Assembly (NCBI RefSeq): GCF_013149805.1 | Contig: NZ_JABEZT010000011.1 | Span: forward strand, 1-64,000 | Direction: 5' to 3' | Origin: Isoptericola chiayiensis | GTDB lineage: Bacteria; Actinomycetota; Actinomycetes; Actinomycetales; Cellulomonadaceae | DNA length: 64,000 nucleotides | Shown here: positions 40,349 to 49,557 of the stretch, in pieces | Layout: the number at the start of each line of letters is the position of its first letter | Position numbering within the stretch: position 1 is the stretch's first letter | Made by a program: the position numbers and the translations under genes | The notes under the pieces: generated by a model | Told to the model about the DNA's origin: nothing | Databases searched by the model: none | The model's input: only the letters and a program-made list of their open reading frames with translations

Positions 40349-41509
40349 ATGCAGTGGCGCATCCTCGAGGCCCCGCACGGCGACCTCGACCACCCCGACG
40401 GCTGGGCCTACCGCGGCATCGCGGAGGTCGAGCGGCAGGTCGCGCTCGCCGATCGCGGCACCGACGACGGCGCACCCACCGCCCGCGAGCTCGCCGTGAG
40501 CATGACCGACCAGACCTACCGCCGGCGTCGTCGGCTCGTCGCGGTGGTCGACGGCGGCACCCCGGCCGACGGCGGCACCCCGGCGGGCGGCGGCACCCCG
40601 GCGGGCGGGCCGCTGGTGGTCGGGCACGGGTTCCTCGGCTGCAACCTGCGCGACAACCTGCACCGCGCCGACGTGTACGTCGCCGTCGCCCCGCCCTACC
40701 GGCGCCGCGGGATCGGTGCGGCGCTCGCGGACGCCGTCGTCGCGCTCGCGCGGGCCGAGCCCGGCCGGACCACCGCGCTGTCCGAGGTCGAGTTCGCCGC
40801 CGAACCCGCGGCCGACGCCCCGGACGCCCTCGTCGCCCCCACCGGCAACGGCCGCATCAGCGCCGACCTGCCCGGCCTGCGGTTCGCGCGCCGCGCCGGC
40901 ATCGGGCTGACGATGATCTCCCGGCGTTCGGTGCTGCGGCTGCCGGTGTCCGACGACGTGGCGCGGCTCGAGGAGCAGGCCCGCGCGGCCGCGGGTCCGG
41001 ACTACCGGCTGCACGTCTGGCGCGACGACATCCCCGAACGGTGGCTCGCCGGGTACGCCGCGCTGGAGGAGCGCCTGACGATCGACGAGCCGAACCCCGG
41101 CCTCGACGTCGAACCCGAGCACTGGGACGCCGAGCGGATGCGGCACGAGATGCGCGAGCTGCGCGAGGCCGGCCGCGGCTGGCTGCTGACCGCCGCGGAG
41201 CACATCCCTACCGGCGAGCTGGTCGCGGCGACCATGCTGCTGTACTTCCCCGACCGGCAGGCCTACAGCGAGCAGGAGACCACCGTCGTCGTGCCCGAGC
41301 ACCGGGGACGCCGCCTCGGGATGCTGGTCAAGTGCGTCAACCTGCGCGAGCACACCCGGGTGCGGCCCGCGACCGAGCGGATCTGGACGTGGAACAACGA
41401 GGACAACCCGCACATGCTCGCGATCAACGTCGCGATGGGGTTCCGGCCGGCGGGCGGCTCGGCGATGCTGCAGGCGCCGCTCGCGGACCTGCGGACGCTC
41501 TCGCGCTGA
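40349..41509 (+). CDS. Tandem GNAT acetyltransferase
   Basis: The 386-residue product has two acetyltransferase-like halves. The first (about 1-190) contains VAVAPPYRRRGIGAALADAVVALA, an intact acetyl-CoA-binding loop (R-R-R-G-I-G-A). The second (about 200-386) contains TTVVVPEHRGRRLGMLVKCVNLRE with RGRRLG in the same role and IWTWNNEDNPHMLAINVAMGFRP. An Asp/Gly/Thr/Pro insert made by a 15-bp repeat (GGTPADGGTPAGGGTPAGG, about 70-88) interrupts the first half. Similar double-GNAT proteins include mycothiol synthase-like enzymes, but no specific substrate is supported here. Confidence 0.85.
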   Translation: MQWRILEAPHGDLDHPDGWAYRGIAEVERQVALADRGTDDGAPTARELAVSMTDQTYRRRRRLVAVVDGGTPADGGTPAGGGTPAGGPLVVGHGFLGCNLRDNLHRADVYVAVAPPYRRRGIGAALADAVVALARAEPGRTTALSEVEFAAEPAADAPDALVAPTGNGRISADLPGLRFARRAGIGLTMISRRSVLRLPVSDDVARLEEQARAAAGPDYRLHVWRDDIPERWLAGYAALEERLTIDEPNPGLDVEPEHWDAERMRHEMRELREAGRGWLLTAAEHIPTGELVAATMLLYFPDRQAYSEQETTVVVPEHRGRRLGMLVKCVNLREHTRVRPATERIWTWNNEDNPHMLAINVAMGFRPAGGSAMLQAPLADLRTLSR

Positions 41510-41520
41510 CCCGGGGGCCT

Positions 41521-41586
41521 CGGTTCGGCAGTTCAGCCCCGGATCGGCAGGTCGACCTGCCGATCCGGGGCTGAACTGCCGAACCG
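41521..41586. terminator. 66-bp perfect palindrome
   Basis: Positions 41521-41553 are the exact reverse complement of 41554-41586, with GTCGAC at the centre and no unpaired spacer. It starts 11 nt after the stop of the GNAT gene. As RNA it would form a stem of about 30 bp; as DNA, a potential cruciform. Both flanking genes are on the + strand. Confidence 0.8.
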
Positions 41587-41701
41587 ACGGATCACGCCGA
41601 GACACCGTCTCGCTGCCTTGCGGGCGCCGCCGCCGTTAGCGTCACAGCACGGCCGCCGTCGCCCGGAGGCCGGTCACGCACCGAGACCCCAGGAGATCGC
41701 C

Positions 41702-42079
41702 ATGGCCGTCGATGCCTCCCCGTCCGCCCTCGCCGCGCTGCGCGACCACGCGCCCGACGAGCCCGTCGTCATGCTCAACCTGCTCCGCTTCGCCCCCGGC
41801 GGACGGGACACGTACGCCGACTACATGCGCGGCGCCGCGCCGTTCCTGCAGCAGTACGGCGGCGAGCTCGTCTACGCGGGCGAGGCCGGCGACGCGCTCG
41901 TCGCGGAGGAGGGTCAGGAGTGGGACGCCGTCCTGGTGATCCGGTACGTGTCCCGGGACGCGTTCGTGCGCATGGTCTCCGACCCCGGCTACCAGGAGGT
42001 CTCCACCCTGCGGGGCCGTGCCCTGTCCGAGGCGGTGCTGCAGCCGACGGTCCCGTGGCGGGGCCGCGGGGAGAGATGA
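41702..42079 (+). CDS. DUF1330-like protein
   Basis: This is a 125-residue small protein of the dimeric alpha/beta-barrel type resembling DUF1330: PVVMLNLLRFAPGGRDTYADYMRGAAPFLQQYGGELVYAGEAGDALV, then WDAVLVIRYVSRDAFVRMVSDPGYQEVSTLRGRAL. No activity is known for this group. AGGAGA lies 6 nt before the ATG at 41702, unlike the leaderless neighbours. It lies between a perfect palindrome and the DUF255 gene. Confidence 0.85.
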   Translation: MAVDASPSALAALRDHAPDEPVVMLNLLRFAPGGRDTYADYMRGAAPFLQQYGGELVYAGEAGDALVAEEGQEWDAVLVIRYVSRDAFVRMVSDPGYQEVSTLRGRALSEAVLQPTVPWRGRGER

Positions 42080-42093
42080 TCGCCCGCGACGCG

Positions 42094-42099
42094 TAGCGT
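42094..42099 (+). promoter_or_regulatory. -10 box of a leaderless promoter
   Basis: TAGCGT, 6 nt before the ATG at 42106. Confidence 0.6.
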
Positions 42100-42105
42100 G
42101 GGGGC

Positions 42106-44170
<2,065 letters not shown>

Positions 44171-44178
<8 letters not shown>

Positions 44179-44250
44179 GCCAACCCCTCGCGAGGTAGGC
44201 GAACCCTTGGCGAGGTAGGGGACCTCCCCGCCAGGTAGGCAGGCGATTCG
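44171..44250 (+). repeat. 20-bp-period GGTAGGC repeat array (locus D, four units)
   Basis: Units start at 44171, 44191, 44211 and 44231, exactly 20 nt apart. The first contains the stop codon of the DUF255 gene (TAG at 44176-44178). TAG recurs at 44196, 44216 and 44236, covering all three frames. A fifth, degenerate unit (CGAGGTCGTA, 44251) merges into the following hairpin. Confidence 0.9.
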
Positions 44251-44323
44251 CGAGGTCGTACCTTCCGTCTCCCGGTCGTACTCCGCGGGTACGACCCGGA
44301 GACGGAAGGTACGACCTCGCGAA
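44247..44323. terminator. 35-bp hairpin between convergent genes
   Basis: Arms 44247-44281 and 44289-44323 pair at 34 of 35 positions around a 7-nt loop. It starts within the tail of the 20-bp repeat array and lies between the DUF255 gene (+) and the lysozyme gene (-). Confidence 0.8.
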
Positions 44324-44339
44324 CCGCGGCCGGCGGGGG

Positions 44340-45098
44340 TCAGTCGAGCGTCAGCGCCTGCAGCTCCTCGAGCGACCCGTCGAACACGTTCATGTCGATG
44401 TGGGTCTCCTCGCCGGAGTAGCCGTCCAGCACGTCGCGGTCGGAGTACTGCCAGAACTCCCACTCGTGCCGCGGCACGTCCGGGGTGAGTGCCACCGCGC
44501 GGATCCACAGCGGGTGGTCGTCGTAGTCGTCACCCAGGAACCGTTCGCGGAACTCCTGGGTGGTGTAGAGGATCGGCGGCGCGCCGTAGTGCTCCTCCAG
44601 GTCGGCGAGCAGCGGGTCGAGGATGGCTCGCAGCTCTGCGACGCTCGGCGGGTCGGCCGCGAACCCGGCGTAGTACTCGGCGTCGACCACCGGCGGCAGG
44701 GTGCCCGGGGTGGCGGGGACCTGCTCGATCATGTTCGCCGCCTGCGTCTCGCCGGGGCTCTCGAAGGACAGGAAGTGGTAGGCGCCCACCACCAGGTCCG
44801 TCGCCAGGGCACCGTCCCAGTTGGCGGCGAAGCGCTCGTCGACGTGGCTCGACCCCTCGGTCGCCTTGATGAACGCGAAGTCGATGTCCTCGTCGGCCAG
44901 CACGGGCCAGTCGATGTCGCCCTGGTAGCTCGAGACGTCGACACCGCGTACGTCGTAGCCGCTCGCCAGGAACCGGTTCGGCCAGAGCACCCCGTTCCAC
45001 ACCAGCAGCGCGAGCACCCCCACCACCAGCACCGACGCAGCGAGAGCCGCTGCCGTCCACCGCAGCCACCGCCGTCGTCCCACCCGCTGTGCACCCAT
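44340..45098 (-). CDS. Glycoside hydrolase family 25 (lysozyme) membrane-anchored protein
   Basis: This is a 252-residue muramidase-like protein with an N-terminal signal anchor (TAAALAASVLVVGVLALLVW, about 15-34) and a GH25 barrel. Family motifs are VRGVDVSSYQGDIDWPVL with the first catalytic Asp, FAFIKATEGSSHVDERFAANW, PPVVDAEYYAGF with the D-x-E pair, and EFWQYSDRDVL. It should cleave the peptidoglycan glycan strand at the cell surface, for remodelling or against competitors. CAGGAT lies 6 nt before the ATG at 45098. It ends 16 nt from a 35-bp hairpin. Confidence 0.9.
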   Translation of the reverse strand: MGAQRVGRRRWLRWTAAALAASVLVVGVLALLVWNGVLWPNRFLASGYDVRGVDVSSYQGDIDWPVLADEDIDFAFIKATEGSSHVDERFAANWDGALATDLVVGAYHFLSFESPGETQAANMIEQVPATPGTLPPVVDAEYYAGFAADPPSVAELRAILDPLLADLEEHYGAPPILYTTQEFRERFLGDDYDDHPLWIRAVALTPDVPRHEWEFWQYSDRDVLDGYSGEETHIDMNVFDGSLEELQALTLD

Positions 45099-45104
45099 GT
45101 CCTC

Positions 45105-45110
45105 ATCCTG
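45105..45110 (-). promoter_or_regulatory. -10 box of a leaderless promoter
   Basis: CAGGAT on the minus strand, 6 nt before the ATG at 45098. Confidence 0.4.
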
Positions 45111-45206
45111 GCAGGCCGCCCGGCAGGGAGACGCACGCCACGGAACCGGCCCGCGACGTCGGACGTTGCCACGACGACACCCGCAGATCCCACGGAGGAA
45201 CCCCGC

Positions 45207-45593
45207 ATGCCCGCCACCTCGACGAAGCCGCCGCTGACCGGCCTCGGCCGCCTCTTCGCCGTCGTCGCCTGGATCGAGGCGTTCACCTGGGCCGGCCTCC
45301 TGGTCGGCATGTTCCTCAAGTACGTCACCGAGACCACCGAGGCCGGGGTCTGGCTGTTCGGGCGGCTGCACGGCGGGGCATTCGTCGCCTACGGGATCGT
45401 CGCCCTGGTCGTCGCCGTGAAGTACCGGTGGGGGATCTGGCGCACGCTCGTGGCGCTCGCGGCGGCCGTCCCGCCGCTGACGACGCTGCTCGCCGAGTGG
45501 TGGCTGCGCCGCACCGGCCACCTGACGGCACCGGACGCGCGGACCGCACCGGACGTGCCGACCGCGGCCGAACGGTCGGTGCCGACCGCCTGA
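45207..45593 (+). CDS. DUF3817 family membrane protein
   Basis: This is a 128-residue protein with three hydrophobic helices (about 12-35, 48-68 and 73-92). LGRLFAVVAWIEAFTWAGLLVGMFLKYV and LHGGAFVAYGIVALVVA are characteristic of DUF3817 proteins of actinobacteria. A Thr/Pro/Ala-rich tail follows. The function is unknown; in other genomes such proteins sit near amino-acid or lipid genes, which is not informative here. GGAGGA lies 7 nt before the ATG at 45207. Confidence 0.87.
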   Translation: MPATSTKPPLTGLGRLFAVVAWIEAFTWAGLLVGMFLKYVTETTEAGVWLFGRLHGGAFVAYGIVALVVAVKYRWGIWRTLVALAAAVPPLTTLLAEWWLRRTGHLTAPDARTAPDVPTAAERSVPTA

Positions 45594-45616
45594 CGGCCCC
45601 GGCCCCGCGCACCCGC

Positions 45617-45680
45617 CGCTGTGGGCATGAAATCTGCACCCCTGGAACGCTCCAGAGCTGCAGATTTCATGCCCACAGCG
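45617..45680. terminator. Long hairpin between convergent genes
   Basis: Perfect 22-bp stem (arms 45617-45638 and 45659-45680) whose 20-nt loop holds a second small stem (CTGGA/TCCAG). It lies between the DUF3817 gene (+) and the Lrp gene (-). The arms contain an A+T-rich block, GCATGAAATCTGCA. Confidence 0.8.
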
Positions 45681-45690
45681 TCTCGGGCAG

Positions 45691-46134
45691 TCAGTCGAGG
45701 CGCGTCGGCCGGTCGATCACCCGGGACATCACGATCGACGTGCGCGTCTTGTCGACGCGCGCACCCACGCGGAAGGACTCGACGATCCGTTCCACGTCGG
45801 ACATCGAGTCGGCCATGATCTGCACGAGCGCGTCCGCCTCGCCGGTGACGGTGTCGACGCGCACCACCTCGGGGATCGGGCCGAAGTCGCGCTCCAGCGT
45901 CGCCGGCGAGATGTTGCCGCGGCAGAAGATCTCGACGTAGGCGACGATCCGCCACCCGAGCTGCTCGGGGGAGACCTGCACGGTGAACCCCGAGATCTCC
46001 CCGCGCGCCTGCATGCGGTCGACGCGCCGCTTCACCGCGGGCGCGGACAGGCCCACGGACTCGCCGATCTCGGCGAACGACGCCCGCCCGTCGCGCAGCA
46101 GGTGCCCCACGATCTTCCGGTTGATCTCGTCCAC
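45691..46134 (-). CDS. Lrp/AsnC family transcriptional regulator
   Basis: This 147-residue regulator has an N-terminal helix-turn-helix (VDEINRKIVGHLLRDGRASFAEIGESVGLSAPAVKRRVDRM) and a C-terminal RAM ligand-binding domain (GWRIVAYVEIFCRG, VVRVDTVTGEADALVQI). GAGGAGG lies 7 nt before the GTG at 46134. It is divergent from ddaH-ocd over 119 bp and is the obvious candidate to control them, probably in response to arginine, ornithine or a related amino acid (inference). Confidence 0.92.
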   Translation of the reverse strand: MDEINRKIVGHLLRDGRASFAEIGESVGLSAPAVKRRVDRMQARGEISGFTVQVSPEQLGWRIVAYVEIFCRGNISPATLERDFGPIPEVVRVDTVTGEADALVQIMADSMSDVERIVESFRVGARVDKTRTSIVMSRVIDRPTRLD

Positions 46135-46241
46135 CGTTTCCCCTCCTCGCGCGTCGATCTGTTGCGTCCAGGCTAACGAATCGTGCAGAACCGCGCCCCA
46201 ATGGGCAAGATCGTTGCCGTCGGCCACAACGTCGCTCCCCG

Positions 46242-46247
46242 TACCGT
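46242..46247 (+). promoter_or_regulatory. -10 box of a leaderless promoter
   Basis: TACCGT, 6 nt before the ATG at 46254 of ddaH. Confidence 0.55.
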
Positions 46248-46253
46248 CCCGGT

Positions 46254-47219
46254 ATGACGCTGCTCACACCACCCCTGCCCGGGCCCGGGACGCTACCGGC
46301 GACGTCGGCGACGCCGTCCGACCGGGCCGCCACCCCGCGCCACTACCTCATGTGCCCGCCGGTCCACTTCGACGTCGTCTACGCGATCAACCCCTGGATG
46401 GACGTCAGCGTCCCGGTCGACGCCGGGCACGCCGTCGTGCAGTGGCAGGCCCTCAAGGCGGCCTACGAGTCCCGCGGCCACCGGGTCGACGTGATCCGCC
46501 CCGAGCCGGGACTGCCGGACATGGTCTACGCGGCCAACGGCGGCGTCGTCGTCGGCGGCCGTGCCCTCGCCGCGCGCTTCACCCACCCCGAGCGTCAGCC
46601 CGAGGGCGCCGCCTACGAGGCGTGGCTGCGCACCACCGGCGCCGACCACGGCCTGCAGAGCCTCGGCCAGGCCGCCGAGCTCAACGAGGGCGAGGGCGAC
46701 CTGCTGTGGGACGGCGAAGTCCTGCTCGCCGGCACCGGCTTCCGCACCAGCCGCGCCGCGCACGCCGAGGCCTCCGTCCGGCTCGACGTCGACGTCGTCA
46801 CCCTCGAGCTCGTCGACCCGCGCTTCTACCACCTCGACACGGCGCTGGCCGTGCTGAGCACCGGCACCCGGGGCGACGGCGGCACGCACGACGGCGGCAC
46901 GCGGCCCGAGATCGCGTACTTCCCGGAGGCGTTCACCCCGGCGTCCCGCGCCGTGCTGCGCGAGCGGTACCCCGACGCGATCGAGGCCACCGAGGACGAC
47001 GCCGCGGTCCTCGGCCTCAACGCCGTCAGCGACGGCCGCCACGTGTTCCTGTCCGACCGTGCCACCGGGATGCACGCCGCGCTGCGCGAGCGCGGGTTCG
47101 ACCCCGTCGGGGTCGACCTGTCCGAGCTGCTCAAGGGGGGCGGATCCGTCAAGTGCTGCACCCTCGAGCTGCGTGCCGCGCAGCCGTCGTCCACCGAGCC
47201 GAAGGAGGCCCGCGCATGA
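46254..47219 (+). CDS. ddaH: Dimethylarginine dimethylaminohydrolase-like amidinotransferase-fold enzyme
   Basis: This is a 321-residue enzyme of the guanidino-group-modifying superfamily. YLMCPPVHFDVVYAINPWMD opens the fold. MVYAANGGVVVGGRALAARF, FYHLDTALAVL (catalytic His) and GGSVKCCTLEL (catalytic Cys near the C-terminus) are the family motifs. DDAH converts methylated arginines to citrulline; close relatives act on arginine or other guanidines. A Gly/Asp/Thr insert (GTRGDGGTHDGGTRPE) lies in the middle. TACCGT 6 nt upstream sets the start. It overlaps the cyclodeaminase gene by 4 nt. Confidence 0.88.
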   Translation: MTLLTPPLPGPGTLPATSATPSDRAATPRHYLMCPPVHFDVVYAINPWMDVSVPVDAGHAVVQWQALKAAYESRGHRVDVIRPEPGLPDMVYAANGGVVVGGRALAARFTHPERQPEGAAYEAWLRTTGADHGLQSLGQAAELNEGEGDLLWDGEVLLAGTGFRTSRAAHAEASVRLDVDVVTLELVDPRFYHLDTALAVLSTGTRGDGGTHDGGTRPEIAYFPEAFTPASRAVLRERYPDAIEATEDDAAVLGLNAVSDGRHVFLSDRATGMHAALRERGFDPVGVDLSELLKGGGSVKCCTLELRAAQPSSTEPKEARA

Positions 47220-48295
47220 CCACCGTCGACCTGCTGGACGTCGCCGCCACCGCCCGCTGGGTCGCCGGCCGCGGCGCCGAGCGCATCATCACCGAGCTGA
47301 TCGACGCCCTCGCCGCCGACTTCCGGCGCTGGCCCGAGCTCGACAAGCGGCCCCGCGTCGCCTCGCACTCCGCGGAGGGCGTCATCGAGCTCATGCCCAC
47401 GTCCGACGGCGTCACCTACGGGTTCAAGTACGTCAACGGCCACCCGGTGAACCCGGCGCGAGGCTTCCAGACCGTCACCGCGTTCGGCGTGCTCGCCGAC
47501 GTCCACAACGGCTACCCGACGTTCCTCGCGGAGATGACCCTGCTGACGGCCCTGCGCACGGCGGCGACGTCGGCGCTCGCCGCGCGCCTGCTGGCCCGCC
47601 CGGACAGCCGCACGCTCGCGCTGATCGGCACCGGAACCCAGGCGGAGTTCCAGGCGCTCGGGATGCGCGCCGCTCTCGGGATCACGCACCTGCGGGCCTG
47701 GGACGTCGACCCGGCGGCCCGCGAGAAGCTGGTGCGCAACGCCCGCGCGCTCGGGTTCGACGTCCACGAGGCCACCAGCGCCGCCGACGCCGTCCGCGGT
47801 GCCGACGTCGTGACCACCTGCACCGCGGACAAGCGCGACGCCACCGTGCTGACGGCGGACATGCTGGCCGACGCCGCCCCCGGGGTTCACGTCAACGCGA
47901 TCGGCGGTGACTGCCCGGGAAAGACCGAGCTGGAGGCGAGCATCCTGACGGCGCCGGGCCGTCCGGGCGCACCCGCCCCGGCCGTGGTGGTCGAGTACAC
48001 GCCGCAGACGCGCATCGAGGGCGAGATCCAGCAGCTCGACCCCGACTTCCCGGTGACCGAGCTGTGGGAGATCCTCGTCGGCGACGCCGTCGGGCGGACC
48101 GCCCCCGACCAGGTGACCGTCTTCGACTCGGTCGGGTTCGCCGTCGAGGACTGGACGGCCCTGCGCTACGTGCACGAGGCCGTGCGCCGCGACGCACCCG
48201 CCCTGCTGCAGCAGGTGGACCTGATCGCCGAACCGGCCGACCCGAAGGACCTGTGGTCGCTCGTCGCGGCGGAGGCCTTGGCCGCCCAGCGGTGA
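47216..48295 (+). CDS. ocd: Ornithine cyclodeaminase family protein
   Basis: This is a 359-residue NAD-dependent enzyme of the ornithine cyclodeaminase/mu-crystallin family, converting ornithine to proline and ammonia in the best-known case. The substrate half has RVASHSAEGVIELMPTSDG and YGFKYVNGHPVNPARGFQTV. The Rossmann motif is LALIGTGTQAEFQALGM, followed by GADVVTTCTADKRDA and VHVNAIGGDCPGKTEL. AAGGAGG precedes the ATG, which overlaps the ddaH stop (ATGA). Pairing with ddaH and a divergent Lrp regulator suggests catabolism of arginine-derived compounds. Confidence 0.92.
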   Translation: MTTVDLLDVAATARWVAGRGAERIITELIDALAADFRRWPELDKRPRVASHSAEGVIELMPTSDGVTYGFKYVNGHPVNPARGFQTVTAFGVLADVHNGYPTFLAEMTLLTALRTAATSALAARLLARPDSRTLALIGTGTQAEFQALGMRAALGITHLRAWDVDPAAREKLVRNARALGFDVHEATSAADAVRGADVVTTCTADKRDATVLTADMLADAAPGVHVNAIGGDCPGKTELEASILTAPGRPGAPAPAVVVEYTPQTRIEGEIQQLDPDFPVTELWEILVGDAVGRTAPDQVTVFDSVGFAVEDWTALRYVHEAVRRDAPALLQQVDLIAEPADPKDLWSLVAAEALAAQR

Positions 48296-48302
48296 CCGGC
48301 CG

Positions 48303-48326
48303 GCGGTGACGGTCCGCCGTCGCCGC
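48303..48326. terminator. Hairpin between convergent genes
   Basis: A 10-bp stem with one G-U pair (48303-48312 and 48317-48326) and a 4-nt loop, between ocd (+) and the FUSC gene (-). Confidence 0.5.
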
Positions 48327-48352
48327 GCCGAGCCCCCCGACGTCGCCGCCGC

Positions 48353-49438
48353 TCAGGTCCGTACGGGCCGGGCGGTGGCGACGTCGTCGACCACGTCGAC
48401 GATGGCCTGCAGGTTCGCGATGAGGGCCCCGTACAGCGGCCAGTAGCGGGCACCGAGGTCCTCGTCGGACAGGTCGTCGGCGAGCTCGCGCAGGTCGGCG
48501 CGCAGCGGTGCGACGTCCTGGTCGGGGTCGGCGACGCGCCGGCCGGTCTCGGCGAGCAGCGCGATGTACCGGCCGCGGAAGCGCTCGTCCCACGAGTCGG
48601 CCTCCCGGCTGGACTCGCGCACCTGCCGGGCGATGCTCTGCGTCTGCACGACGCCCTCCTCGAGGCGCAGCAGGATCTGGGGATAACCCTGGATCTCCTC
48701 GCCGGGGTGGCGCCGACGGCGGGGGTTCCAGCGTCCGGCCTCGCGGGCGGTGTTGACCAGCGACCAGGCGTGGTCGACGTCGCGGGAGATCTCCCGGGTG
48801 CGTTCGATCCAGTCGTCCTCCTCCTGGGAGTCCCAGGGCCGCTCCATCTGGGTGGCCATGTCGCTGAGCAGTGAGCCGAGCTTGGCGTCGACGTCGTCGA
48901 TCTGCTGCTGGGCGCTGCGGTCGTTGAGCGGCGGGAAGACGAGCAGGTTGACCAGCACGGCCACACCGACGCCGACGGCCGTGTCGAGGAGGCGGTCGGG
49001 CAGCAGGTCGATGGCGCGCTGCTCGGACAGGTTGTAGCCGGTGGTGATGACGAACAGGGCGGTGGTGGCGACGGTGACGCCCTCTTCACGCAGCCAGGGC
49101 AGGCGCCCCAGGATCAGCCCGACCAGCAGCGCCAGCCCGAACGACCACACGGTGGCCTCGAAGGCGGTGACGACCACGAGGGAGAGCAGGATGCCGGCGC
49201 CGACCGCGAGCACGGTCTGCACTCCGCGCCAGAGCGTGCGGTGGACGGTGGCATGGACCGTGAGCAGCGCGACCCAGGGGGCGAGGAACGCCTGCTCGAG
49301 CCCGAGCACCATCTCGGCCAGCGCCCAGGCGGCGGTCGCCGCGAGGGCGGCCTTGAACATCTGCAGCGCGTCGGTCTGGTTCGCGGGGGAGGCGAACCAG
49401 TCGCGTGTTCGTGACCAGACCCGTTCGACCATGAGCAT
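48353..49438 (-). CDS. FUSC/ArAE family membrane protein (aromatic acid exporter-like)
   Basis: The 361-residue product has an N-terminal membrane bundle of about six helices (about 28-175: MFKAALAATAAWALAEMVLGLEQAFLAPWVALLTV, then LGRLPW, TTALFVITTGYNLSEQRAIDLLPDRLLDTAVGVGVAVLVNLLVFPP). A long cytoplasmic helical domain of about 190 residues (coiled-coil-like, Glu/Arg-rich) follows. This is the layout of FUSC-type half-transporters related to AaeB and YccS. The substrate is unknown. Its start lies 119 bp from the divergent sigma/anti-sigma fusion. Confidence 0.87.
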   Translation of the reverse strand: MLMVERVWSRTRDWFASPANQTDALQMFKAALAATAAWALAEMVLGLEQAFLAPWVALLTVHATVHRTLWRGVQTVLAVGAGILLSLVVVTAFEATVWSFGLALLVGLILGRLPWLREEGVTVATTALFVITTGYNLSEQRAIDLLPDRLLDTAVGVGVAVLVNLLVFPPLNDRSAQQQIDDVDAKLGSLLSDMATQMERPWDSQEEDDWIERTREISRDVDHAWSLVNTAREAGRWNPRRRRHPGEEIQGYPQILLRLEEGVVQTQSIARQVRESSREADSWDERFRGRYIALLAETGRRVADPDQDVAPLRADLRELADDLSDEDLGARYWPLYGALIANLQAIVDVVDDVATARPVRT

Positions 49439-49557
49439 CAGTGAACCGGAACGCCCGCGGCCGCGCTCGCGCAGACGGGCGTGACTTTCCCCGCACGGGC
49501 AGGTGTTGGAACAATGCCCTGCGAGTCGGTCCGGTCGGTGGGGAACAGAGGTGGCGC

